NCBI RefSeq assembly: GCF_900188175.1
Contig: NZ_FZOQ01000022.1
Location: 28,121-92,120, forward strand
DNA length: 64,000 nt
DNA from: Pontibacter ummariensis
Lineage (GTDB): Bacteria; Bacteroidota; Bacteroidia; Cytophagales; Hymenobacteraceae
Reading direction: 5' to 3'
Shown: piece after piece, positions 51,341 to 60,393 of the stretch
Numbering within the stretch: the first letter of the stretch is position 1
Layout of the letters: every line of letters starts with the position of its first letter
The notes under the pieces: generated by a model
Database searches by the model: none
What the model was told of the DNA's origin: nothing
Seen by the model: the letters and a program-made list of their open reading frames with translations, nothing else
Translations under genes and position numbers: made by a program

Positions 51341-52695
51341 TTTCTGCTCCCTTTCTTCTTGGTCTTCTGCCAGAACGAGTCCCTTGGATCGCCTTTACTT
51401 TTCCTTCCTTTCTCAAAGTTAGACTTGTGCTTCCCCTTTTTCTCGTGGAAAGCCCCTTTGAAGTCTGGGTTTTCACGACGTTTCTGGCGGTCTACATCTC
51501 GGGCCATTTCCTGCTGCTCTTCAAAAGGCGTTTCAAACACCTTTACCTCAGCAGGCATCGGGTTTTGCGGGATCTGCATTCGGATGATCTTTTCGATCTT
51601 ATGCACGTGGTACATTTCGGCCTCTGTGGCAAAGGTAATGGCTGCCCCTTCGTTCTCAGCACGACCCGTGCGACCAATGCGATGCACATAGTCTTCGTAA
51701 ATTAGCGGCACGTCAAAGTTAATCACATGGCTTACCATGCTGACGTCGATGCCGCGTGAAGCCACATCTGTTGCGACCAGAAAACGGACCTCTCCTCCCT
51801 TAAAAGCCTCCATGGAGTTAATGCGTGTGTTCTGTCCTTTATTTCCGTGGATGGCCCGTACTTCGCCGTAATTCCGGTGCTCCAGAAACTTAGACACACT
51901 CTCCGCGTTTTTCTTACTTCTGGTAAAGATGATCACCCGGTTAAAGGTCTCTGTATCCTGGATCAGGTGCTCAAGCAGCTCTATTTTGGTGCGTAGGTTA
52001 GGCACCTTGTAGAGTACCTGGCTAACTGTTTCTACCGGGGTGGCCTGAGGGGTTATCTCTACCCGGGTCGGGAACTCCAGGAACTCCTCCGACAGTTCAA
52101 CCACCTTGTCAGGCATGGTGGCGGAGAACAGCAGGTTTTGGCGCTTACGGGGGATTACCTCCAGTATTTGGCGAATCTGAGGCATAAAGCCCATGTCCAT
52201 CATCTTGTCGGCCTCGTCCAGCACCATTGTCTTTAGCTCTTTCAGCACCAGTTCGCCTTTTAGGTAAAATTCCATCAGGCGTTTAGGGGTGGCTACGAGT
52301 ATGTCTATCCCTTCATGTACTCTGGAGAGTTGCGTCTTTGGACCTACTCCTCCGTAAATAGCCGCAAAGCGAAGGTCAGTGTACTTGGCCAGCAGCCCGA
52401 TGTTCTCCTCTATCTGCATGGCCAGTTCCCGGGTAGGGGCAAGGATGAGGGCACGAGGGTTCGTACCTTGCGCATATTTTACTTTCATGAGCAGCGGTAG
52501 GAGGTAGGCAGCAGTTTTACCGGTTCCTGTCTGGGCAATGCCTAATATATCATGCCCTCCCATAATAACCGGAATAGCCTCTAGCTGAATAGGGGTAGGC
52601 TTGTCATAGCCAGCTTCCTCAATGGCATTTAACAGCTGTTTGTTCAGTTTGAAATCTTCAAATGTGATGTTCTCCTTTTCTGTTTCTTCTGCCAT
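51334..52695 (-). CDS. DEAD-box ATP-dependent RNA helicase
   Basis: 453 residues. Q motif (GYDKPTPIQLEAIPVI), motif I AQTGTGKTAAYLLP, motif II VLDEADKMMDMGF, motif III LLFSATMP, and C-terminal VATDVASRGIDVSMVSHVIN and YVHRIGRTGRAENEG. A Lys/Arg-rich tail (about 400-453) follows, as in RhlE-type helicases that remodel rRNA or mRNA. The exact paralogue cannot be set from sequence alone. The gene has a -7 box at 52732-52725 and stops inside a bidirectional terminator. Confidence 0.93.
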   Translation of the reverse strand: MAEETEKENITFEDFKLNKQLLNAIEEAGYDKPTPIQLEAIPVIMGGHDILGIAQTGTGKTAAYLLPLLMKVKYAQGTNPRALILAPTRELAMQIEENIGLLAKYTDLRFAAIYGGVGPKTQLSRVHEGIDILVATPKRLMEFYLKGELVLKELKTMVLDEADKMMDMGFMPQIRQILEVIPRKRQNLLFSATMPDKVVELSEEFLEFPTRVEITPQATPVETVSQVLYKVPNLRTKIELLEHLIQDTETFNRVIIFTRSKKNAESVSKFLEHRNYGEVRAIHGNKGQNTRINSMEAFKGGEVRFLVATDVASRGIDVSMVSHVINFDVPLIYEDYVHRIGRTGRAENEGAAITFATEAEMYHVHKIEKIIRMQIPQNPMPAEVKVFETPFEEQQEMARDVDRQKRRENPDFKGAFHEKKGKHKSNFEKGRKSKGDPRDSFWQKTKKKGSRKK

Positions 52696-52724
52696 GGCTA
52701 TAGTGCTTTTACTTCGCGTTCTTA

Positions 52725-52732
52725 CAAAAGTA
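52725..52732 (-). promoter_or_regulatory. -7 box TACTTTTG upstream of the RNA helicase
   Basis: Exact TAnnTTTG match on the minus strand, 29 nt upstream of ATG 52695. Confidence 0.5.
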
Positions 52733-52962
52733 CGGGAATTTTGCGGTTAGGAGGTAAAAGCTGTGCTTCCTGTAATTACAATGCAGGGGAAAAGCCTGCA
52801 GAACACCCGCAGGGAAGAAAGTGGAGTTAATATCCCTCAGGTGGTGCGCATCATGCTGTAGGTGTCGCTAGATGTGCCGCAAACCGCTGTTGCGCTGCTG
52901 AAGAGGTAGATTAAAACAGCGTTAGATGTGCCGATTAAGTTGGCTTCCCGTATCTTAGCAGC

Positions 52963-54297
52963 ATGAAAAGTATCCTGATAAAGAACGCACAACTCGTTAA
53001 CGAGGGAAAAGTAACTACTGCCGATGTACTGGTAAAAGAAGGACGCATTGTACAGATCGGGCAAAACATAGCTGCTGAGGTGGATGAAAGCATCGATGCA
53101 ACAGGCCTGCATCTGTTGCCAGGGGTAATTGATGACCAGGTCCACTTCCGGGAGCCGGGGCTGACGCATAAGGCAAACATCGAAACGGAGGCCAGAGCGG
53201 CTGTAGCAGGCGGCACTACTTCTTTTATGGAAATGCCGAACACGGTGCCCAACGCCGTCACGCAGGAGTTGCTGGAGGACAAGTACAATATTGCCGCAGA
53301 AACCTCTCTGGCTAATTACTCCTTCTACATGGGGGCCACAAACGATAACCTGGCAGAGGTGCTGCTTACCAACCCTAACACCGTGTGTGGGATCAAGATC
53401 TTTATGGGATCCTCTACAGGAAACATGCTGGTGGATAATGAGGAGACGCTGGAGCAGATATTTGCCAAGGCCAAGCTGCCGATTGCTGTGCACTGCGAGG
53501 ATGAGCAGACCATCCGCGACAACATGGCGATTTATGAGGAAAAGTACGGAGATGATATCCCGGTGAAGTGCCACCCCGAAATCAGGAATGAGGCAGCTTG
53601 CTTCAAGTCTTCCTTTATGGCAGTAAAGCTGGCCGAGAAGCACAACACCCGCCTGCACATCCTGCATATTTCCACTGAGGAGGAGCTGAAACTCTTCCGG
53701 AACGATATTCCACTAGAGCAGAAACGTATTACTGCCGAGGTATGCACGCACCATCTCTGGTTCGATAAGAAGGACTACGATGAGCTAGGTAACCAAATTA
53801 AATGTAATCCTGCTATCAAAGAACACCGCCATAAAGAGGCGCTGTTGCAGGGGCTGCTGGAGGATAAGCTGGATGTTATTGCCACAGATCATGCCCCGCA
53901 TACCTGGGAGGAGAAGCAGAACAAGTACAGGAAAGCACCATCAGGAATACCACAAGTACAGCACTCGCTACAGATGATGCTGGAGTTTGTGCGTGAGGGC
54001 AAGCTGACACTGGAAAAGGTGGTGGAGAAAATGAGCCATGCACCAGCCGTACTTTTTAACGTACGTGAGCGTGGTTATATACGGGAAGGCTATTGGGCTG
54101 ACCTGGTGCTGGTAGACCTGAACAAGCCCTATACTGTTACCAAAGACAACACCTATTACAAGTGCAACTGGTCCCCGTTCGAAGGCTACACCTTCAGCAG
54201 CTCCATTACGCATACACTGGTTTCAGGACATTTGGCCTTTGTGAACGGTGCTTTTGACGAGAGCAAAAGAGGAGAGCGGCTACTGTTCGACAGGTAA
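52963..54297 (+). CDS. pyrC: dihydroorotase (class I type)
   Basis: 444 residues. It cyclises N-carbamoyl-aspartate in pyrimidine synthesis. The amidohydrolase fold is seen in GVIDDQVHFREPGLTHKANI, AVHCEDEQTI, LHILHISTEEELK and the catalytic Asp in VIATDHAPHTW. The usual HxH metal pair is QVH here, a change I recall from other Bacteroidota dihydroorotases. Alternatives are allantoinase or hydantoinase, but the sequence pattern favours dihydroorotase. It is followed 2 nt later by a DUF6980-like gene, so the two form an operon. Confidence 0.9.
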   Translation: MKSILIKNAQLVNEGKVTTADVLVKEGRIVQIGQNIAAEVDESIDATGLHLLPGVIDDQVHFREPGLTHKANIETEARAAVAGGTTSFMEMPNTVPNAVTQELLEDKYNIAAETSLANYSFYMGATNDNLAEVLLTNPNTVCGIKIFMGSSTGNMLVDNEETLEQIFAKAKLPIAVHCEDEQTIRDNMAIYEEKYGDDIPVKCHPEIRNEAACFKSSFMAVKLAEKHNTRLHILHISTEEELKLFRNDIPLEQKRITAEVCTHHLWFDKKDYDELGNQIKCNPAIKEHRHKEALLQGLLEDKLDVIATDHAPHTWEEKQNKYRKAPSGIPQVQHSLQMMLEFVREGKLTLEKVVEKMSHAPAVLFNVRERGYIREGYWADLVLVDLNKPYTVTKDNTYYKCNWSPFEGYTFSSSITHTLVSGHLAFVNGAFDESKRGERLLFDR

Positions 54298-54299
54298 TC

Positions 54300-54668
54300 A
54301 TGGAGCTGGAAAAGTTTAAAGAGCTGCATGCCCGTTTTTTCGGGAAAGAGCTGCCGGAGGAAATAACAGCCTCTAAGGAGTATGAAGCTTATGTTGACGC
54401 CATCCACGATAACGAGGAGTGCTATAACTGGGCTACTGCTGAAAAGCTAAAGAGCAATGGGTTCTATCCCGACGGTTACTGCTGCATGATGATGGCCGAC
54501 AAAGTGTATGAAAGCCTGGACCAGGACGGGGAAACAAAGTATAATGATCCGGAAGTGATCATCAATAGATGGGATGAGGGGCTTTACGGAATACCAGTGC
54601 ATAATGGCAGCGCAACAATGGTTGTAATTAACTACTGCCCGTGGTGTGGCAGTAAGCTGAGTAAGTAA
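54300..54668 (+). CDS. DUF6980-like protein with C-terminal zinc-ribbon-like motif
   Basis: 122 residues starting 2 nt after the pyrC stop. The C-terminus VINYCPWCGSKL is a knuckle-like CxxC, and YCCMMMADKV provides a second Cys pair, so zinc binding is plausible. The layout matches small DUF6980-type proteins of unknown function. Translation is probably coupled to pyrC, but a role in pyrimidine metabolism is not shown. Confidence 0.75.
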   Translation: MELEKFKELHARFFGKELPEEITASKEYEAYVDAIHDNEECYNWATAEKLKSNGFYPDGYCCMMMADKVYESLDQDGETKYNDPEVIINRWDEGLYGIPVHNGSATMVVINYCPWCGSKLSK

Positions 54669-54871
54669 GAGTTAAGCTGCTCCTGTTTCGCTTAGGGCTG
54701 TCGGTGCTTGTTGTCTTTCCATTTTCTGTGTTCGTAAGTATAGAAGCGGAGTAGTCTGAATGGGCTGATAGGTATGTTTTTTACTAACTGAGTTACGATA
54801 TACTTAAGGTACTAACAGGGGTATAAAAGAAGCGATGCGTAAAATTTTTAGGTAAAAAATGCGTCCTGGTA

Positions 54872-54901
54872 TTGCATTCTGTGATTTCCTCTTTATATTT
54901 G
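54872..54901 (+). promoter_or_regulatory. consensus promoter for tRNA-His
   Basis: TTG (54872-54874), 19-nt spacer, TATATTTG (54894-54901). Both elements match the Bacteroidota housekeeping promoter. It leaves an about 12-20-nt leader before the tRNA. Confidence 0.78.
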
Positions 54902-54920
54902 CACACTCAAACGAGACACG

Positions 54921-54997
54921 GTGGTTGTAGCTCAGTCGGTTAGAGCACCAGATTGTGATTCTGGGGGTCGTGGGTTCGAGCCCCATCTTCCACCCCA
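54921..54997 (+). tRNA. tRNA-His (GTG anticodon)
   Basis: A cloverleaf with D stem GCTC/GAGC, anticodon stem CCAGA/TCTGG with loop TTGTGAT and anticodon GTG, and T arm GTGGG-TTCGAGC-CCCAT. The G at 54920 can serve as the tRNA-His G-1 opposite C73, and CCA is encoded (54995-54997). In the acceptor stem GTGGTTG faces CTTCCAC, so positions 5-68 and 6-67 are U-U mismatches. A terminator starts at the CCA end. Confidence 0.93.
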
Positions 54998-55028
54998 AGC
55001 CCTTGAAGCGAACTTCAAGGGCTTTTTT
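54997..55028 (+). terminator. intrinsic terminator after tRNA-His
   Basis: AAGCCCTTGAAG (54997-55008) pairs with CTTCAAGGGCTT (55013-55024), then TTTT. It begins at the last base of CCA. Confidence 0.85.
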
Positions 55029-55129
55029 ATTTGGATAAATTGATAAATTGTGGAGTGGTTAAATTGCTGGCTACGAGCTGTTGACAGCAAGCACTTAACA
55101 GTTAAACCATTTAATAGTAATTTAAAGGT

Positions 55130-56053
55130 ATGAGCTTAACAGTAGTAGGTTCGATGGCGTTTGATGCGCTGGAGACTCCCTTCGGAAAAACAGATAAGAT
55201 CGTAGGTGGCGCGGCTACCTATATTTCATTGGCTGCTTCTTATTTCGTGAAGCCGGTTAACGTGGTATCAGTGGTAGGTGGTGACTTTGACCAGGATCAC
55301 ATTAAACTGATGCACGAGCGTAACATTAGCACCGAAGGAGTGCAGGTAAAGGAGAACGAGAAGTCTTTCTTCTGGTCTGGCCGCTACTTTAACGACATGA
55401 ACAGCCGCGAAACTCTGGTGACAGAGCTAAACGTGCTGGGCGACTTCGATCCGATTATTCCGGACAGCTATCAGGGGTGTGAATTCCTGATGCTGGGCAA
55501 CCTTGCCCCACAGGTGCAGCGCACGGTTATTGAACGCCTGCACAACCGCCCGAAGCTGATCGTGATGGACACCATGAACTTCTGGATGGATATTGCGCTG
55601 GACGAGCTGAAAGAAACAGTTAAGTTAATTGATGTGCTTTCTATCAATGACGAAGAGGCGCGCCAGTTGAGCGGTGAGTACTCTCTGGTAAAAGCTGCCA
55701 GGAAAATCATGGACATGGGGCCAAAATTCCTGATCATCAAGAAGGGGGAGCACGGGGCCCTGTTGTTTAACGAAGATAAAGTGTTCTTTGCCCCAGCCCT
55801 GCCTTTAGAAGAAGTGTTTGACCCAACCGGAGCGGGAGATACCTTTGCGGGTGGTTTTATCGGGTACATTGCCAGCACGGGTGATGCCAGCTTCGAGAAC
55901 ATGAAGCGTGCCGTGATTCATGGGTCAGCCCTGGCCTCTTTCTGCGTGGAGAAGTTTGGCACGGAACGCTTGAAGAAGCTGTCGCAGGAGGAGATTGATA
56001 ACCGCGTACAGAAATTCGTGAACCTGGTGGCTTTTGATACCGTGCTACAGTAG
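55130..56053 (+). CDS. PfkB family carbohydrate kinase
   Basis: 307 residues. Ribokinase fold: N-terminal GGAATYISLAASYFV, VSVVGGDFDQDHI, and the C-terminal signature DPTGAGDTFAGGFIGYIA with the catalytic Asp. It phosphorylates a sugar or nucleoside-like substrate; the substrate is not set by sequence. It is a single gene after tRNA-His, with its own terminator. Confidence 0.9.
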   Translation: MSLTVVGSMAFDALETPFGKTDKIVGGAATYISLAASYFVKPVNVVSVVGGDFDQDHIKLMHERNISTEGVQVKENEKSFFWSGRYFNDMNSRETLVTELNVLGDFDPIIPDSYQGCEFLMLGNLAPQVQRTVIERLHNRPKLIVMDTMNFWMDIALDELKETVKLIDVLSINDEEARQLSGEYSLVKAARKIMDMGPKFLIIKKGEHGALLFNEDKVFFAPALPLEEVFDPTGAGDTFAGGFIGYIASTGDASFENMKRAVIHGSALASFCVEKFGTERLKKLSQEEIDNRVQKFVNLVAFDTVLQ

Positions 56054-56079
56054 TAGCCATAAAAGATATGGAAAACAGG

Positions 56080-56105
56080 AAGGGAGGCTAAGGCTTCCCT
56101 TTTTG
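56080..56105 (+). terminator. intrinsic terminator after the PfkB gene
   Basis: AAGGGAGGC (56080-56088) pairs with GCTTCCCTT (56093-56101), followed by TTTG. Confidence 0.75.
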
Positions 56106-56207
56106 TATTTAAAAGCTCTGTATTCTCAAAGCCTATTTTGCCGGTTCTGTAACAAAAAGCCCTGGGGTGGGGTAAAACTAAGTGTAGACTAAAGAGGAGA
56201 TAGGAAT

Positions 56208-56429
56208 ATGAGCGATAAGAATAAAAATAACGATAAAGAAAGATTACAGAAGCAATCAGAAGAAAACGTTCTCTCTAAAGTGGAGAATAAGCGCCAGCAG
56301 GAGGGCTATAACAAAGAAGTACAGATAGACCCTGCGAAGAAGATACTGCAGACGGATGACTCCAAAGTGCAGAACCCCAACCGCAATTTGGCGCAGGGCG
56401 GTAACAATATGCCTTTCGATAAAAAGTAA
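56208..56429 (+). CDS. small hydrophilic hypothetical protein
   Basis: 73 residues, rich in Asn, Lys, Gln and Asp (MSDKNKNNDKERLQKQ) with no hydrophobic core. It looks intrinsically disordered. The ATG is preceded by AGGAGATAGGA, an unusually clear purine-rich stretch for this genome, and a strong terminator follows. It may be a stress-type disordered protein, but I have no direct evidence. Confidence 0.6.
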   Translation: MSDKNKNNDKERLQKQSEENVLSKVENKRQQEGYNKEVQIDPAKKILQTDDSKVQNPNRNLAQGGNNMPFDKK

Positions 56430-56466
56430 GGCAATTACGCAAGATACAAACTATGAAAATAACGAG

Positions 56467-56499
56467 AGCGGAAGGCCTTTAAAGGCCTTCCGCTTTTTT
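56467..56499 (+). terminator. palindromic terminator after the small hydrophilic gene
   Basis: AGCGGAAGGCCTTT (56467-56480) is immediately followed by its reverse complement (56481-56494), then TTTTT. The two arms are adjacent, so the hairpin must open a few base pairs to form a loop. Confidence 0.85.
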
Positions 56500-56566
56500 G
56501 TGCCTGCCCTGCTGTGCTGTGCTGCCCTCAAATCCTTATCTTTCGAGAGATTCATTTCTATGGCAT

Positions 56567-57805
56567 ATGCTTAAAACGGATGTATGTATACTGGGTGCAG
56601 GGCCAGGAGGTGCTACAGCAGCCCTACACTTAGCTAACAAAGGTATTTCCTCCTTGCTAGTGGATAAAGCGGTGTTCCCTCGTGATAAGGTATGTGGAGA
56701 TGCACTGAGCGGGAAGGTAGTAAACGAACTGCGCCGTATCTCACCGGATCTACCACAACTGTTTAGCCAGGAGCAGGAGGCGCTACCTTCCTGGGGCATT
56801 CACTTCATTTCACCGGGAGGGGAGAAGCTGAGCGTTCCTTTCAAATACAACTACCAGAAGGCCCAAGATGCCCCAGCCGGTTACATCTCTAAACGCCTCC
56901 ACTTCGATAACTTCTTGATAGAACAGGTAAAGCAGCGCTCTGAAGTGCGGTTGCTGGAGGGAGTAGAGGTCGCAGCTTTTGAACGGTTGCCGGAAGGCGG
57001 CTTTGCGCTGCTCGGGAAAGACAGCCAGTCCCTGATTCAGACCAAGCTCCTGTTAGTAGCCAATGGGGCACAGTCTGCTTTTAGCCGGCATGTAGCCAAC
57101 CTGCAGCAGGAGCCTGAGCATTACTGTGCTGGCTTACGGGCTTATTACAAAGGCGTGGAGGGTTTGGATGGGGATAACTTTATCGAACTCCATTTTTTCA
57201 AGGATTTCCTGCCTGGTTATTTCTGGATCTTCCCCTTGCCTAATGGCCATGCAAACGTAGGCGTTGGCATGCTCAGCAGTGCAGTGAGCAAAAAGAAAGT
57301 GAACCTGAAGAAAGAGATGCTCCGGATGATCGAATCGCACCCGGCGCTGCAGCAGCGTTTCAGGAATGCAGAGTTGCTGGGCGGAATCAAAGGATATGGC
57401 TTACCGCTGGGCTCTAAAAAACGACGCATCTCTGGCGACAACTACATGCTATTAGGTGACGCCGGTGCCCTGATAGACCCCTTTACAGGAGAAGGGGTAA
57501 GCAATGCCATGATCAGTGGCCGGTGGGCAGCAGAGCAGGTGTTTCAGTGCCTACAGGCACAAGACTTTTCGACGGCCTTCATGCAAGGGTACGATAAAGC
57601 GGTATACAACCGACTCTGGAAAGAGCTTAAACTGAGTCGCCAGATGCAGAGGCTGTTGAACTATCCATGGCTGTTTGATAAAGTTGCCTCCAAAGCATCT
57701 AAGAACACCGTCTTGGCAGAAACTATCTCCTGCATGTTCAACGACCTGGACCTCCGCGAACGCCTCAAACAGCCGTCTTTCTACCTCAAACTGCTGTTTA
57801 ATTGA
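56567..57805 (+). CDS. geranylgeranyl-reductase-family FAD-dependent oxidoreductase
   Basis: 412 residues from ATG 56567; the open frame extends 23 codons upstream into the terminator region and those residues are not family-like. FAD-binding motifs are CILGAGPGGATAALHLANKG at the N-terminus and LLGDAGALIDPFTGEGVSNA in the second half, plus VFPRDKVCGDALSG. The family reduces isoprenoid double bonds or acts in related redox steps; the substrate is unclear. It faces a convergent M61 peptidase. Confidence 0.88.
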   Translation: MLKTDVCILGAGPGGATAALHLANKGISSLLVDKAVFPRDKVCGDALSGKVVNELRRISPDLPQLFSQEQEALPSWGIHFISPGGEKLSVPFKYNYQKAQDAPAGYISKRLHFDNFLIEQVKQRSEVRLLEGVEVAAFERLPEGGFALLGKDSQSLIQTKLLLVANGAQSAFSRHVANLQQEPEHYCAGLRAYYKGVEGLDGDNFIELHFFKDFLPGYFWIFPLPNGHANVGVGMLSSAVSKKKVNLKKEMLRMIESHPALQQRFRNAELLGGIKGYGLPLGSKKRRISGDNYMLLGDAGALIDPFTGEGVSNAMISGRWAAEQVFQCLQAQDFSTAFMQGYDKAVYNRLWKELKLSRQMQRLLNYPWLFDKVASKASKNTVLAETISCMFNDLDLRERLKQPSFYLKLLFN

Positions 57806-57872
57806 AAATAGACGAAAGCAAGGAGGCAGGCATTCAACAAGTACTGTTCTCCTAGCACGAGCCTTTCTTCCT

Positions 57873-59588
57873 TTAAAACTCCTGCTTCAGCCAAAGCTTA
57901 AAGTTTTCCTGCTCAGCCTGGGTGGCGTCCTTACGCTTTTCCACGAAGTACCTGCTGTAGTAGGATGAGTCATTCTTCTGCAGGCGCACTACATGCAATT
58001 GTTTGTCCCGGAACAGAACCAGTTCTACTTCGTCCGGCTCTAGTGCCAACAGCTGTTGTAGGTTGTTCTCCAGCTTGCGCCCGTTCAGTGCTACCAACTC
58101 ATCGTCGATGCTTAACACCTCGCTTGCCGGGGAATCAGGGGCTATTGCTATAACTTTAGAAGTCTCGTCAGAAGAAACTTTAAAACCGTACTTGTGCTCA
58201 TACAGCAGCGAACTCTCTTGTTTCCGTAATGTGCAACCTACATACCGTAGCGCTTCGTCCAGTGCATCCTCGATTGGTGCCGTGCCGTTAATGAAATTAT
58301 CAAAGTATGTTCTAAAGGAAGTCTGTCCTACCTCATCCACGAGGGCCAAATAATCATCCTCGGAATAGCCAATGCTCTTTTTCCCAAAGCGTTCCCATAG
58401 TTTCCGCATAACAGTGTCCAGGCTGGCCTTATTCTCTGTTGCTTTGCGTAGCTGCAGGTCGAGTAGCATAGCTGTGAGCATGCCTTTGATATAAATAGAA
58501 ACCTTACGGTCAGGTATGCCCGGCTTATAACCATCCAGCCATAAGTCGAAAGAGGAGTCAGCCACAGAGAGATTGTTGCGACTGTAATCCGCAAAGTAGC
58601 GCTGCAAAGAAGTGTTCAGCTCCTCAAAGTACTGCTCTGCTGTAAAAAAGCCGGAACGAGCCAGCATATAGTCCCCATAATAAGTCGTTACTCCCTCGGC
58701 TACATAGCCTGTTTTAAAGTAGTTTTCTTGAGAAAAGTTATAGGGCATTAACTCTTTGGGGCGTATCTTCTTGATATTCCAGGTATGGAACAGTTCGTGC
58801 GAACTAACGCCGATGAATTCCTTGTACAGGGACGGTGCCATAAGCAGTTCTCCTGGTCCGAGGGTAATGACAGTCGAGTGGCTGTGCTCCACCCCGTGAT
58901 AAAAGTGGTAGGGTAAGATTTCGTTCAGGTAATGGTATTCCGCGACAGGAAAGTCTTCGAAAACGTGCAGCTGCTCTTTTGTGAAAGCCTCAAAGTCGCT
59001 TTTGATGCGCTCCCAATCCGGCTGGCAGTCGCCCTGCATCCAGATGTGAAAAGGAATATCATTCACCGTAAAAGTTTCCTGCTTCAGGCTATCGCTGGCT
59101 ATAAAGGGGCTATCAACCAGTTCGTCGAAGTTAGCAGCCTCTAGCGTGTGCTTCTCTTGCTCCTGTAGGCCACTAGCCACCTGCCAGTCTTCAGGTATCT
59201 GCAACTGTAGGGTGCACGGTTCGTGCTCGCGTCCCTCTACGGCCATCATGCAATTGATGGGGTTAACGTACAGTTGCGTTTCATCCAGCCAGGATCCGCC
59301 TGCGTCCATCTGGCGGGCATAGAAATCATAGTTTACCGCTACTGTTTCGGCTCCATTGGTCTCTATCAACCACCTGTCCTTCGTTACCTTTCGGATAGGG
59401 AGTTTTTCGCCATTAGCAGTGGCTGTAACACCCCGTAGCTTTTGGGCAAAGTGCTGTAGTTCGTACCGGCCGGGGCGCCAGGCCGGCAGTTGCAGATACA
59501 GTTCCTGCTCCCTATTGCGGGGTATGGTAATGGTGATATGGAGGAAGTGTGTGAGGGGATTTGAGTAGGAAAGGTTGTATTTTATCAT
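57873..59588 (-). CDS. M61 family glycyl aminopeptidase-like metallopeptidase
   Basis: 571 residues. The zinc motif is SSHELFHTWNIKKIRPKEL (HExxH), with the third ligand Glu in GYVAEGVTTYYGDYML. An N-terminal beta domain and a C-terminal PDZ-like domain (residues about 465-550, including IAPDSPASEVLSIDDELVAL) complete the M61 layout. No signal peptide is obvious, so it is probably cytoplasmic. It is convergent with the flavoprotein gene and divergent from rpmH. Confidence 0.92.
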   Translation of the reverse strand: MIKYNLSYSNPLTHFLHITITIPRNREQELYLQLPAWRPGRYELQHFAQKLRGVTATANGEKLPIRKVTKDRWLIETNGAETVAVNYDFYARQMDAGGSWLDETQLYVNPINCMMAVEGREHEPCTLQLQIPEDWQVASGLQEQEKHTLEAANFDELVDSPFIASDSLKQETFTVNDIPFHIWMQGDCQPDWERIKSDFEAFTKEQLHVFEDFPVAEYHYLNEILPYHFYHGVEHSHSTVITLGPGELLMAPSLYKEFIGVSSHELFHTWNIKKIRPKELMPYNFSQENYFKTGYVAEGVTTYYGDYMLARSGFFTAEQYFEELNTSLQRYFADYSRNNLSVADSSFDLWLDGYKPGIPDRKVSIYIKGMLTAMLLDLQLRKATENKASLDTVMRKLWERFGKKSIGYSEDDYLALVDEVGQTSFRTYFDNFINGTAPIEDALDEALRYVGCTLRKQESSLLYEHKYGFKVSSDETSKVIAIAPDSPASEVLSIDDELVALNGRKLENNLQQLLALEPDEVELVLFRDKQLHVVRLQKNDSSYYSRYFVEKRKDATQAEQENFKLWLKQEF

Positions 59589-59681
59589 CTTGCTGCCTTC
59601 GTGGTTTTATGCGCTATTGCTCTTGTAACGCCTATGTAGCCGTTTAAGATTGATAATTTTAAGAGAATATTTGGGGATGAC

Positions 59682-59713
59682 TTTGCTAATTTAGAAAAGG
59701 TTACCTAATTTTG
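59682..59713 (+). promoter_or_regulatory. promoter upstream of rpmH
   Basis: TTTG (59682-59685), 20-nt spacer, TAATTTTG (59706-59713), 29 nt upstream of the rpmH ATG. Both boxes match the Bacteroidota consensus. Confidence 0.72.
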
Positions 59714-59741
59714 CAGGCCATAATAAAAGCATTGGCATACG

Positions 59742-59903
59742 ATGAAAAGAACATTCCAGCCTTCTCAGAGAAAAAGAAGAAACAAGCACGGTTTCAGATC
59801 ACGAATGGAGACCGCTAACGGTAGAAGAGTATTGGCCAGCAGAAGAGCCAAAGGCAGAAAGAGACTTACAGTTTCTAGCGAGAAAAGACATAAGGCAGCT
59901 TAA
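59742..59903 (+). CDS. rpmH: 50S ribosomal protein bL34
   Basis: 53 residues starting MKRTFQPSQRKRRNKHGFRS, then RMETANGRRVLASRRAKGRK. bL34 is a basic large-subunit protein. It is the first gene of rpmH-rnpA-ctp, with rnpA 42 nt downstream. The length is slightly above the E. coli form because of a C-terminal SSEKRHKAA, as in other Bacteroidota. Confidence 0.96.
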   Translation: MKRTFQPSQRKRRNKHGFRSRMETANGRRVLASRRAKGRKRLTVSSEKRHKAA

Positions 59904-59944
59904 TCCCTGAATGGGGAATTTGCTTTGCATTGCCTGGGCCGCTA

Positions 59945-60355
59945 ATGGATTCAGCAGCAGCTAACGAGCAGCAAGCCGAGCAGCCATCATCCTATACATT
60001 TTCAAAAGAAGAACGCTTGTGTAGTAAGCGCCTCACCGCGCTACTGTTTAGCAAGGGTTCTTCTTTTAATTTGTATCCGCTGCGGTTTGTGTATTACACG
60101 CCGCAGGACCCATTGCCTGGGCATACCCAGGTACTCATCTCTGTTTCTAAGCGCTATTTTAAGCGTGCTGTAGACCGTAACCGCCTTAAGCGGCAAATAC
60201 GGGAGGCGTTCCGCCTCAATAAGCACATCCTCGCACAATCTCAAGAGCAGGCTCCGCAGCTCCTGGGTATAATTTATATCGGCAAGGAAAAAAAGTCCTT
60301 TCATTCCATCCAAAAAAAACTAATTTCAGGGTTGGTACGTTGTTTGAATAAGTAG
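59945..60355 (+). CDS. rnpA: ribonuclease P protein component
   Basis: 136 residues from ATG 59945; a TTG five codons upstream is possible. It binds the RNase P RNA and helps remove tRNA 5' leaders. Family motifs are the N-terminal FSKEERLCSKRLTALLFSKG, RFVYYTPQD, and the RNR core LISVSKRYFKRAVDRNRLKR, then QIREAFRLNK. It follows rpmH, the universal arrangement. The N-terminal 15-20 residues (AAANEQQAEQPSS) are an unconserved extension. Confidence 0.94.
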   Translation: MDSAAANEQQAEQPSSYTFSKEERLCSKRLTALLFSKGSSFNLYPLRFVYYTPQDPLPGHTQVLISVSKRYFKRAVDRNRLKRQIREAFRLNKHILAQSQEQAPQLLGIIYIGKEKKSFHSIQKKLISGLVRCLNK

Positions 60356-60393
60356 CAATACTACTTTTCTGCGTCCTATCTAACCTAGAAATT

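Noticed and set aside
52837..53667. 276-codon open frame on the minus strand opposite pyrC
   Set aside because: It lies antisense to a clear dihydroorotase with full amidohydrolase motifs, has no recognisable domain and overlaps the pyrC start region.
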